A DNA stretch of 16,271 nt from Lachnospiraceae bacterium (GTDB lineage Bacteria > Bacillota > Clostridia > Lachnospirales > Lachnospiraceae). Position 1 is the first letter of the stretch. Each line of letters starts with the position of its first letter. Where the stretch lies: contig WQST01000028.1 in NCBI GenBank assembly GCA_009787745.1, positions 1 to 16,271 of the forward strand. The letters run 5' to 3'. This document shows, one piece after another, positions 1 through 7,274 of the stretch. The notes below the pieces were generated by a model, which was not told where the DNA came from, searched no databases, and worked only from the letters and a program-made list of their open reading frames with translations. Made by a program: the position numbers and the translations under genes.

Positions 1-2
1 TT

Positions 3-1574
3 TCGTTTTTTCTGGCGGTATCGGCTTTTTATGTTTGTTTGATGTTCAATATTGAAAAAAAGATTAACGCTATCTTAGTGAGTGCATTACTGACGACTTT
101 TCCGTCAATAGCCGTTACGAACTTGTTTCTGTATGATACGCCTAACTACCATTTTGGAATAATGCTTGCTGTAATGGCGGCATATGTTACAATCCGTTAT
201 CCCAAAGGCTTTATCATCGGCGGCGGATTCCTGATGTTAGCATTAGCTATTTATCAGGCAAATATCAATGTCACCGCATCTTTATGTGTTTTTTACCTTA
301 TTTGGTATTTGCTTAAAAATGATTTTGATTTCAAAACTTTCAGAAATATAACGATACGGACAATCCTTTTAGGCATCTTCGGTGCTATTTCCTACACGGT
401 TTCAATTTTTCTTTCGTTTGCGATAAATAATGCCGGCTTTAACGACAATCGGGGTTTCAGCGCAGACAGTGTTAGCGAGAAGTTATTTTCGCTGAGAGGA
501 TTCGCTAAAGCAATTTATGAAACTTATCGTTATTTTTTCGGTAGTTTTTTCGGCGGTATGTACATTACGGTTAACGGGTTATTGATAGCATATATAGTGT
601 TTGCGGTATTATCAGCGGTTTTATTGATAAGTATTATAATAAGTCTAAAGCTTAATCGGCAGATTTGGCGCTTACTGCTTATATTTGCTCTATTTATATT
701 AGTTCCTTTTGTAAGTAATCTTGCGGGGTTTATCAGCGAGAATGTTGTAAGCACTATGATATATGCGTTTGTCATAAGCTTGGTGTTTTTTATTATCATA
801 TCTGAGCATCCGGCGCTTAAAGTTACCTTTTTTAATAATTTACATTTTTTCCTGGTGATTTGTGCCTTGTATATCAGTCTTAATTTTATCATAATTAATA
901 ACGTGTTCTATTTAAAGGCATACCATCTTAGCGAGCAAGCTAAGTCGATAACAATACGTTTGGCTGATAGAATTGATCCGATCATACCGCAGTTAAAATC
1001 TGATACTAAATATTTAACTTTTTTTGGCGTACTGCCGAATGAGTATTATTGGTATGTCGAAGATATATTCAGAAAAGACGGAACCCCGCAAGACGATTTT
1101 TACCCCTTAAGTACGCCGTATATAAATTTACATGCTGACGGTATTTGGATGAGTGATGTGTTTGTCAGGACGCTGAATAATCTTAATGGGGTCAATGTAA
1201 CAAGTTATAAAGGTTCTGAGCATAACGGCATACGAAATATTGTGCTTGAAAGCAATATGCCTGTATGGCCGTCAGAGGGTTCGGTAGGCATTATTAATGA
1301 TGTAATCGTGATAAATTTCGGCATATCGGACGTTGTTTTTGTAAATGACGAAGATGGTCAATATTTCTTGGCAAGGCATCACTTAAGTGAACATGATTAT
1401 ATTTATAATTGGAATTTGTACCGAAACGGAGAATTAGCGGAAAGCTATGAGGGGAACAGTAACCGCTTAGATGTTAAAATAGATAATGCAAATGATGATT
1501 ATAGCGTAACGGTGATAGTTCGGAATAGGGATGTGAAGTTTAGCTATCCGATGGCGTCAGCAGATGCGGAATAG
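3..1574 (+). CDS. GtrII-like membrane glycosyltransferase, 5'-partial
   Basis: This is probably a polytopic glycosyltransferase of the GtrII (Glucos_trans_II) kind, which moves a sugar from a polyprenyl-phosphate carrier onto a surface glycan outside the membrane. The frame is open to the left edge. A TTG at 39 and an ATG at 42 exist, but neither has a ribosome site and the reading frame upstream stays hydrophobic, so the true start lies outside the window. Numbering from the TTG, there are about eight hydrophobic segments up to residue 290. They include the GtrII-like stretch around IYQANI (71-76). A soluble part follows, with a GtrII-like MPVWP..GS motif near 407-415. The N-terminal region that would carry the acidic DD motif is missing. 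The last ~85 residues (YNWNLYRNGE at 456-465) look like an extra beta-sandwich domain, which is inference. The next gene starts 8 bases downstream. The family call is good; the sugar is unknown. Confidence 0.7.
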   Translation, partial: SFFLAVSAFYVCLMFNIEKKINAILVSALLTTFPSIAVTNLFLYDTPNYHFGIMLAVMAAYVTIRYPKGFIIGGGFLMLALAIYQANINVTASLCVFYLIWYLLKNDFDFKTFRNITIRTILLGIFGAISYTVSIFLSFAINNAGFNDNRGFSADSVSEKLFSLRGFAKAIYETYRYFFGSFFGGMYITVNGLLIAYIVFAVLSAVLLISIIISLKLNRQIWRLLLIFALFILVPFVSNLAGFISENVVSTMIYAFVISLVFFIIISEHPALKVTFFNNLHFFLVICALYISLNFIIINNVFYLKAYHLSEQAKSITIRLADRIDPIIPQLKSDTKYLTFFGVLPNEYYWYVEDIFRKDGTPQDDFYPLSTPYINLHADGIWMSDVFVRTLNNLNGVNVTSYKGSEHNGIRNIVLESNMPVWPSEGSVGIINDVIVINFGISDVVFVNDEDGQYFLARHHLSEHDYIYNWNLYRNGELAESYEGNSNRLDVKIDNANDDYSVTVIVRNRDVKFSYPMASADAE

Positions 1575-1582
1575 GAAAATTA

Positions 1583-2899
1583 ATGAGCTTATACGAAGAA
1601 ATTAAAAAAGGAAATGAAAAAATCTCTCTGATTGGTTTGGGTTATGTCGGGATGCCGATAGCGGTTGCGTTTGCCAGAAAGGCAAAAGTGGTCGGATTTG
1701 ATTTGAATAAAGAGAAAATCGACTTGTATCGAGCAGGTATCGATCCGACGAAAGAGGTTGGCAATGAGGTTATCAAAAATACCACCGTCGAGTTTACTGA
1801 TTCAGCATCCCGCCTCAGAGAAGCGAAATTCCATATCGTGGCGGTACCGACGCCTGTTGATGATAATCATATGCCCGACCTTTCGCCGCTAAGAGGCGCC
1901 AGCCTTATTTTAGGGAAAAACCTTACCGAAGGGTCTGTCGTTGTTTATGAATCAACCGTTTATCCCGGGGTTACGGAGGAGATCTGTGTTCCGATATTGG
2001 AAGAAGAATCAGGGCTTAAATGCGGTATTGATTTTAAAGTCGGTTATTCTCCCGAGCGGATAAATCCCGGTGATAAAGTGCATTGTTTGGAGACAATAGT
2101 AAAAATAGTCGCGGGAATGGATGAAGAATCCCTTGAGACGATTGCCAAAGTATATGAACTTGTCGTCGAAGCAGGCGTCTACCGTGCCGAATCAATCCGG
2201 GTCGCGGAAGCGGCAAAGGTCATCGAAAACAGCCAGCGCGATATCAATATAGCTTTTATGAATGAATTGTCGATTATATTTGGTAAATTGGGAATTGATA
2301 CAAAAGCGGTTCTTGAAGCGGCGGGGACGAAGTGGAATTTTCTCAAATTTTACCCGGGTTTGGTCGGCGGGCATTGTATCGGGGTTGACCCTTATTACCT
2401 TACTTATAAAGCCGAGGAGGTCGGATACCGCTCTAGGATTATTCTGGCAGGCCGGCGAATTAATGACGATATGGGTAAGTATATTGCGGAAAATATAGTT
2501 AAAATCTTAATCAAAGCAGATATTTCGGTAAAAAAAGCGAAAATCGCAATTCTGGGCTTTACATTTAAAGAGAATTGCCCTGATACCCGTAATACGAAAG
2601 TGATTGATATCTATGATGAGCTTAAGGAATACGGGATTAATCCGCTTGTATCTGACCCTGTCGCTGATGTTAGAGAGGCGCGTCAGTTGTATAATATTGA
2701 CTTCAAGGATATTGGTGATATCGCGGACATGGATGCGGTGGTAATAGCCGTCGCTCACGATTATTTTAAAGATTTCGGCAAATCGATAATTGATTCATTT
2801 TTTAATAAAGATAATGAGAAAAAGATTTTTATTGATATAAAAGGGTTGTTTAATCGCAGGGATTTTGCAGGTGATGATTATTTTTATTGGCGGTTATAG
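1583..2899 (+). CDS. tviB: UDP-N-acetylhexosamine 6-dehydrogenase (TviB/WbpO type)
   Basis: This cytoplasmic NAD-dependent enzyme oxidises C6 of a UDP-HexNAc (GlcNAc or GalNAc) in two steps to the UDP-HexNAc-uronic acid. The 438 residues are full length for the family. The Rossmann motif GLGYVG is at 18-23, PTPVD at 89-93, YESTVYPG at 122-129, and the AEAAKVIEN helix at 208-216. The catalytic cysteine is Cys265 in GGHCIGVDPYYL. FTFKENCPDTRNTKV (326-340) opens the C-terminal UDP-binding domain. The ESTVYPG, KWNFLKFYPGL and FKENCPD stretches fit the TviB/WbpO branch better than UDP-glucose dehydrogenase (Ugd) or WecC. ATG is preceded by AGGA at 1573-1576. No epimerase (TviC/WbpP) is adjacent, so whether the product is the gluco or galacto form is open. 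In this operon it should supply the acidic sugar that the AsnB-like protein could amidate. The enzyme class is secure; the exact substrate is inferred. Confidence 0.93.
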   Translation: MSLYEEIKKGNEKISLIGLGYVGMPIAVAFARKAKVVGFDLNKEKIDLYRAGIDPTKEVGNEVIKNTTVEFTDSASRLREAKFHIVAVPTPVDDNHMPDLSPLRGASLILGKNLTEGSVVVYESTVYPGVTEEICVPILEEESGLKCGIDFKVGYSPERINPGDKVHCLETIVKIVAGMDEESLETIAKVYELVVEAGVYRAESIRVAEAAKVIENSQRDINIAFMNELSIIFGKLGIDTKAVLEAAGTKWNFLKFYPGLVGGHCIGVDPYYLTYKAEEVGYRSRIILAGRRINDDMGKYIAENIVKILIKADISVKKAKIAILGFTFKENCPDTRNTKVIDIYDELKEYGINPLVSDPVADVREARQLYNIDFKDIGDIADMDAVVIAVAHDYFKDFGKSIIDSFFNKDNEKKIFIDIKGLFNRRDFAGDDYFYWRL

Positions 2900-2914
2900 T
2901 TATAGGGAGAGGTT

Positions 2915-3850
2915 ATGAATTACGAACTCACAATATTTGGGGTTAAAGACACTACGGAAAATATAGTTGCATATATCCATGAAAACATTCGGCAAGTGAA
3001 CTTAGTTATTACGATAAGTTCAGATGTGACGGCTAGAAATCAGATTTCAGGCTATAAAGGCCTTAATATCTTAACCGAAAAATATGGCATCCCTGTCTTT
3101 GAAGCGGACAGTTATTTTCTGACAGATGAAAAGATGCAAACATTTTTAGGCAATAATTCATTTGCGCTGGGAATTTCTATGGGATGGCAACGCTTAATTC
3201 CGCAATCAGTGCTGGATTGCTTTAAATACGGCATCTTTGGTTTTCATGGCAATAGCGGTTATCTACCTTTTGGCCGGGGCCGTTCACCTCTTAACTGGTC
3301 TCTTTTATTGGGTGATACGAGGTTCAATCTCAATTTATTCCGCTACGATGAAAAAGCTGACAGCCCCAATGTTTTTGCGAAGGAGATGTTTTCGCTCACT
3401 CTTCATGACGATATCCAAACGGCTCAATATAAGAATATGATATGTTCGAAAAGATTGATTCGTAAATTGATAATTGCTTTTAATGAAGCAAAAGAAAAAG
3501 GGACCTATATCCCGATAAACACTGAGTCAAAGGATTTTGATTCATGGTATCAAAAACGAACCGCTTCTGACGGAAAAATTGATTTCCGAATGCGAACGAG
3601 GGAAATATACAATTTAATACGGGCGGTCGCGGCGCCGTTTCCCGGCGCCCGGGCAAAGATGGGTGATTCCATAGTTAAGATATGGGAAGCTCACCCTTTT
3701 GATGAAATGATAGATTTTTCGGAATATGCCCCGGGTGAGATAATTGATATATTTGGTGATAAGGTAATTGTTCGGACTGTTGACGGTTCATTATTGATTG
3801 ACCGATATGAGAGTGATGTTTTGCTTAAAGTTAATGATGTATTTAGTTAA
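2915..3850 (+). CDS. Sugar N-formyltransferase-like protein
   Basis: This is a homologue of methionyl-tRNA formyltransferase, ArnA N-domain and sugar N-formyltransferases. Those enzymes move formyl from N10-formyl-tetrahydrofolate to a primary amine. The 311 residues comprise an N-terminal formyl-transfer fold and a C-terminal OB-like part. The signature HGNSGYLPFGRGRSPLNW (111-128) and the acidic site KADS (147-150, Asp149) match the family loop and catalytic Asp. A linker with DGKIDF (219-224) and RAVAAPFPGA (236-245) is typical. The residue two before His111 is Gly109, where ArnA and Fmt have the catalytic Asn; Asn113 might substitute. A housekeeping Fmt is unlikely because there is no def neighbour and the loop diverges. 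The surrounding genes point to an amino sugar or aminouronic acid substrate. GGGAGAGG at 2905-2912 supports the ATG. I am confident of the fold and less so of the substrate or activity. Confidence 0.82.
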   Translation: MNYELTIFGVKDTTENIVAYIHENIRQVNLVITISSDVTARNQISGYKGLNILTEKYGIPVFEADSYFLTDEKMQTFLGNNSFALGISMGWQRLIPQSVLDCFKYGIFGFHGNSGYLPFGRGRSPLNWSLLLGDTRFNLNLFRYDEKADSPNVFAKEMFSLTLHDDIQTAQYKNMICSKRLIRKLIIAFNEAKEKGTYIPINTESKDFDSWYQKRTASDGKIDFRMRTREIYNLIRAVAAPFPGARAKMGDSIVKIWEAHPFDEMIDFSEYAPGEIIDIFGDKVIVRTVDGSLLIDRYESDVLLKVNDVFS

Positions 3851-3875
3851 GTTACATCAAAGGAGTTAGTCAATT

Positions 3876-4979
3876 ATGACAAAAATAATTTTTCATCTTA
3901 ATACGATTGCGTATGGCGGTGTTGAACGGGTCGTCTCCAACTTGGCTAACCGATTTGCTGAAATGAATTTTGATGTTGTGATTACGACGCAGTGGCACAG
4001 TGATATTGAGTTCGCCCTCGATCCAAGGGTTCGGAGGGTTCATGTCGGACTTTTGCCCATTGATGAAAAAAGTAACAGATTATCCAAAATTCTTATTAGA
4101 CTAAAATATCTTCGTGCTTTTATCAAGAGTGAAAAACCCGATATTATGATAGCTTTTGACCGTAATGCCAATTATCGTGCGTTGCTGGCTTCAATGGGAA
4201 CAGTAACACCTGTTATTATATCTGTCAGAAACCCGCCGCAGATTTATTACTCTTCTATGATTAATAGAATTATCGTGGCACTATTATTTCCCCGTGCCGC
4301 GGGATGTGTTTTTCAAACAAGCGGGCAACGGGATTTTTTTGCAAAGAAAATACAAAGAAAATCAAGGATTATCCTTAATCCCTTACATGAAAAATATCTC
4401 GGCATATCACCGCCGTCGGAAAGAAAAAAAGAAATTGTTAACTCAAGCAGGCTGGAAGGGTATAAAAACCAAGCGGGTATCATTAATGCATTTATCCGCC
4501 TTCATCATGATTATCCTGATTATATCCTAAAAATATACGGCGGTGATCACGGTGACGGAACCAAGGAAATTCTTGAGGGCATAATAAGTAAACATAAAGC
4601 CGGTGATTATGTCAAATTGATGGGTGCGAGTGACTCTTTGGAGAAGGATATTGTTAATGCTTCTATCTATGTATTTAATTCTGACCGTGAAGGTTTACCG
4701 AACGTCCTAATGGAAGCGATGGCACTTGGACTGCCGGTTATTTCGACAGATTGCCCCTGCGGCGGCCCTGCGGCTCTGATTAATGACGGGGTGAGTGGCT
4801 TGCTTATCCCCGTTGGGGATGAAGAGGCTCTCTGCAATGCCCTTCGCCGTTTGCTTGATAATCCGCAGTATGCGGAATCGTTAGGTAGGGAAGCGCGGAA
4901 AATAGGTGAGGTATGTAACATTAATACAATTACTGCTCAGTGGCTTGATTATATTAGATGTATTTCACACTCAGAATGA
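3876..4979 (+). CDS. Family 4 glycosyltransferase (GT-B), AmsD-like
   Basis: This retaining GT-B enzyme adds one sugar from a nucleotide donor to the growing lipid-linked repeat unit at the cytoplasmic face of the membrane. The N-terminal acceptor domain begins with the GGVERV motif (14-19). The donor domain starts near residue 187 with SRLEGYKN (191-198), a variant of the usual GRL.. QKN sequence. The E-x7-E donor motif is Glu272 to Glu280 within EGLPNVLMEAM, followed by CPCGGP (293-298). At 367 residues it is full length. It most resembles the last gene of the window, which shares the CPCGGP turn, so the two are probably paralogues with different linkages. AAGGAG at 3860-3865 supports the ATG. 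The donor sugar and linkage cannot be read from sequence. Confidence 0.9.
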   Translation: MTKIIFHLNTIAYGGVERVVSNLANRFAEMNFDVVITTQWHSDIEFALDPRVRRVHVGLLPIDEKSNRLSKILIRLKYLRAFIKSEKPDIMIAFDRNANYRALLASMGTVTPVIISVRNPPQIYYSSMINRIIVALLFPRAAGCVFQTSGQRDFFAKKIQRKSRIILNPLHEKYLGISPPSERKKEIVNSSRLEGYKNQAGIINAFIRLHHDYPDYILKIYGGDHGDGTKEILEGIISKHKAGDYVKLMGASDSLEKDIVNASIYVFNSDREGLPNVLMEAMALGLPVISTDCPCGGPAALINDGVSGLLIPVGDEEALCNALRRLLDNPQYAESLGREARKIGEVCNINTITAQWLDYIRCISHSE

Positions 4980-5012
4980 CATACTTAATAAGATTAGAAA
5001 GAGGGAAAATTA

Positions 5013-5777
5013 ATGTTTTCATATGATGATTATAAAGAAATCATTACTCAAATTAAAGCGACAGGATTAAACACAACATATCAAAAAGCTTTAAACCGTG
5101 AGCGTTTTATTATTATGCGTCATGATGTAGAATTTAGCGTATCGCGCGCTTACGCTTTGTCACGGATAGAAGATAATTTAGATTTTACAGCTAATTATTT
5201 TTTTCAGTGGACTAATAATTCATACAACATTCTCTCACGGCGAAATATGGATATGATTAAGGATATGCAAGAACGCGGCCATCATATCGGGCTTCACTTC
5301 GCGCTTAACGGTCTTACAGATTTAAAGCTGATTCGCAAGCAAATAATTAAAGAAATGAATATCTTAAGCGAGATGTTTGGTTTTGAAATCAATCAGTTTT
5401 CCATTCATCGTCCCGGCCAAAGTATATTACAGGCGAACATCAAATTTCCCGGCATTATTAATGCCTATCAGGATGATTTTTTTACTTATTCGGAAAATAC
5501 CGCGGCGGAGTCACAGCTAAAAATTAAATATTTATCAGATTCTAATCATATTTGGCGTTACGGTTATCCTGATGAAAAGACTTTGAATAATCATAACAAA
5601 ATTCAGGTTTTGACTCATCCGTTTGCATGGACGAAAAAAGGCTATGATAATTTTGATAATTATAAAACATTGGTTCAGGAAAAGTATATTGAAATGATTG
5701 ACAGTATTGATAATGAGTGTAAAGATTTCCGTGATTATAAAGACCATTTTCTAACAGATTGTACAACCAACTCCTAA
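5013..5777 (+). CDS. Polysaccharide deacetylase-like protein (CE4/NodB fold), cytoplasmic
   Basis: This is probably a metal-dependent N-deacetylase, or deformylase, of the carbohydrate esterase 4 superfamily. RHDVE (36-40) corresponds to motif 1, with Asp38 as likely metal ligand; family members more often read HDVD. GHHIGLHF (89-96) holds the metal-binding pair His91 and His95 (H-x3-H). HRPG (132-135) and LTHPFAW (200-206) match the later motifs. An IWRYGY stretch (180-185) resembles the Trp-Arg site seen in related proteins. At 254 residues it has no signal peptide or membrane segment, so it should act in the cytosol on a nucleotide- or lipid-linked sugar rather than on finished polymer. 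It lies two genes after the formyltransferase, which suggests linked chemistry: exposing an amine before formylation, or removing a formyl group as ArnD does. AGAGGG at 5000-5005 precedes the ATG. Confidence 0.78.
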   Translation: MFSYDDYKEIITQIKATGLNTTYQKALNRERFIIMRHDVEFSVSRAYALSRIEDNLDFTANYFFQWTNNSYNILSRRNMDMIKDMQERGHHIGLHFALNGLTDLKLIRKQIIKEMNILSEMFGFEINQFSIHRPGQSILQANIKFPGIINAYQDDFFTYSENTAAESQLKIKYLSDSNHIWRYGYPDEKTLNNHNKIQVLTHPFAWTKKGYDNFDNYKTLVQEKYIEMIDSIDNECKDFRDYKDHFLTDCTTNS

Positions 5778-5799
5778 AAGGAAAAAGAATTTTCGGAGG
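5771..5799 (+). promoter_or_regulatory. Possible hairpin over the MBOAT ribosome site
   Basis: CTCC at 5771-5774 followed by AAAA at 5776-5779 can pair with TTTT at 5790-5793 and GGAG at 5795-5798, with one mismatch and a 10-base loop. The right arm is the Shine-Dalgarno GGAGG (5795-5799) of the TTG-started MBOAT gene. The left arm overlaps the stop codon of the deacetylase gene (TAA at 5775-5777). Ribosomes ending the upstream gene would open such a stem, giving translational coupling. The stem is short and half A-U, so this is only a suggestion. Confidence 0.25.
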
Positions 5800-5807
5800 T
5801 TTCCTGC

Positions 5808-7262
5808 TTGCTGTTTAACTCCTATATATTTATTCTGCTTTTTTTACCATTGACATTTTCGGTTTATTTCCTGTTGAATCGGCTGAGTTACCGCGGGGGT
5901 AAAGTTTGGCTGGCGGGAATGTCGTTATGGTTTTATGCTTATTTTAACCTTTATTATTTACCGATTATCGCGGGCAGTATTTTATTTAACTACTTTGCCG
6001 GTAAGCTGATAAAAAAAGAAATAAAGATTAATCGCCGCAAGCTTTATCTTGCTTTATCGGTTATCATGAATTTAGGCGCTTTATTTTACTATAAGTATTT
6101 TGATTTTTTTATTAGTAATGTAAATAATATCTTTAAAACTGGCTTTACGCTGCGGTATTTGATTTTGCCGTTGGCAATAAGCTTTTTCACTTTTAAGCAA
6201 ATAGCGTATATTGTTGATTGCTATAGAGGAGAAGTGCCTGAATATAATTTTCTTGATTATACCCTTTTCGTGATATTTTTCCCGCAGTTAATTGTCGGGC
6301 CGATTTTGTTTCATGATGAATTGATTCCGCAATTTCAGGATAAAGAAAAGAAAAGGGTAAGCTATGAAAACTTAGCCAAGGGTCTGATGGCTTTTTCGCT
6401 CGGGTTGGGGAAAAAGGTACTTTTGGCGGATACATTTGCCCGCGCAGCCGATTGGGGTTATGGCAATGTTGAGATGCTTGATACAGCATCGGCATTGCTG
6501 GTTATGTTATTTTATACATTCCGGATTTATTTTGATTTTAGCGGCTATTGTGATATGGCAATAGGGCTTGGGTTGATGTTTAACATAACAATAACGCAAA
6601 ATTTCGATTCTCCGTATCAGGCTCTTTCCGTCACAGATTTTTGGCAGCGCTGGCATATCACGCTTACCCGCTTTTTCAGGCGCTATTTATATATTCCCTT
6701 GGGGGGAAACAGGAAAGGGGAGGTTCGCACTTATTTGAACCTGTTTGCGGTTTTTCTGGTAAGCGGTTTGTGGCATGGAGCGAATTATACGTTTATTTTG
6801 TGGGGAGCGATTCATGGCTTTCTCTTTGCGGTAACGAGGATGTTTCAGAAGCAAATAGATAGTGTGAATAAAATTATTAGGTGGTTGATAACCTTTTTCT
6901 TGATAAACTTGACATGGGTATATTTTCGCGCGGAGTCTATCAGCCAGGCGAATGAAGTGATAAGAAAAATTTTTATGTTTGATTTTGATGGATCATATCT
7001 TAACTTAATAGAAACATTTAAGATAACCGAAGCAATGCTCGTTGATAGATTGATTAAACTGCCGTTCTTTGCCGATTACGAGTTATATTTTTGGCTAATG
7101 ACAATATTTGCGTTTATTGCGATAATATTTATGAAGAATATAAATGAAAGGATTTTATCCTTTAAGCCAAGGTTAGCAAGTATGTTAGTAACCGTCGTTT
7201 TACTGATTTGGGGAATTTTATCTTTTTCCGAAATCACGGCTTTTATTTATGTTGGGTTCTAA
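5808..7262 (+). CDS. MBOAT family O-acyltransferase (AlgI-like)
   Basis: This polytopic membrane protein passes an acyl group, usually acetyl, across the membrane for O-acylation of an exported glycan. The TTG start is chosen because GGAGG at 5795-5799 lies 8 bases before it and the protein then begins MLFNSYIFI, the standard AlgI-type N-terminus. At 484 residues it is full length, with about eleven hydrophobic segments. Key motifs are YFDFSGYCDMAIG (241-253), DFWQRWHITL (277-286), RYLYIPLGGNR (292-302) and SGLWHGANY (319-327). His323 in the last of these is the invariant catalytic histidine. The C-terminus FIYVGF matches the family ending. The SGNH protein 12 bases downstream is its probable extracytoplasmic partner, as with AlgI/AlgX and PatA/PatB. 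DltB is unlikely because no dltA or dltC is present. Confidence 0.93.
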   Translation: MLFNSYIFILLFLPLTFSVYFLLNRLSYRGGKVWLAGMSLWFYAYFNLYYLPIIAGSILFNYFAGKLIKKEIKINRRKLYLALSVIMNLGALFYYKYFDFFISNVNNIFKTGFTLRYLILPLAISFFTFKQIAYIVDCYRGEVPEYNFLDYTLFVIFFPQLIVGPILFHDELIPQFQDKEKKRVSYENLAKGLMAFSLGLGKKVLLADTFARAADWGYGNVEMLDTASALLVMLFYTFRIYFDFSGYCDMAIGLGLMFNITITQNFDSPYQALSVTDFWQRWHITLTRFFRRYLYIPLGGNRKGEVRTYLNLFAVFLVSGLWHGANYTFILWGAIHGFLFAVTRMFQKQIDSVNKIIRWLITFFLINLTWVYFRAESISQANEVIRKIFMFDFDGSYLNLIETFKITEAMLVDRLIKLPFFADYELYFWLMTIFAFIAIIFMKNINERILSFKPRLASMLVTVVLLIWGILSFSEITAFIYVGF

Positions 7263-7274
7263 GAGAGGTACGCA

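Noticed and set aside
39..44. TTG or ATG as the true start of the first gene
   Set aside because: No Shine-Dalgarno precedes them, the frame is open and hydrophobic to base 3, and the expected N-terminal part of the GtrII family is missing.
530..892. Reverse-strand reading frame opposite the first gene
   Set aside because: It lies wholly inside a well-supported gene, is lysine- and isoleucine-rich without motifs, and has no recognisable family. The other antisense frames across the window were rejected on the same grounds.
1583..2899. Vi antigen locus
   Set aside because: Only the TviB-type dehydrogenase matches. The TviC epimerase, TviD, TviE and the Vex export genes are absent.
2915..3850. 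Housekeeping methionyl-tRNA formyltransferase
   Set aside because: No def or rsmB neighbour is present, the active loop is divergent and lacks the Asn, and the gene is embedded in a glycan operon.
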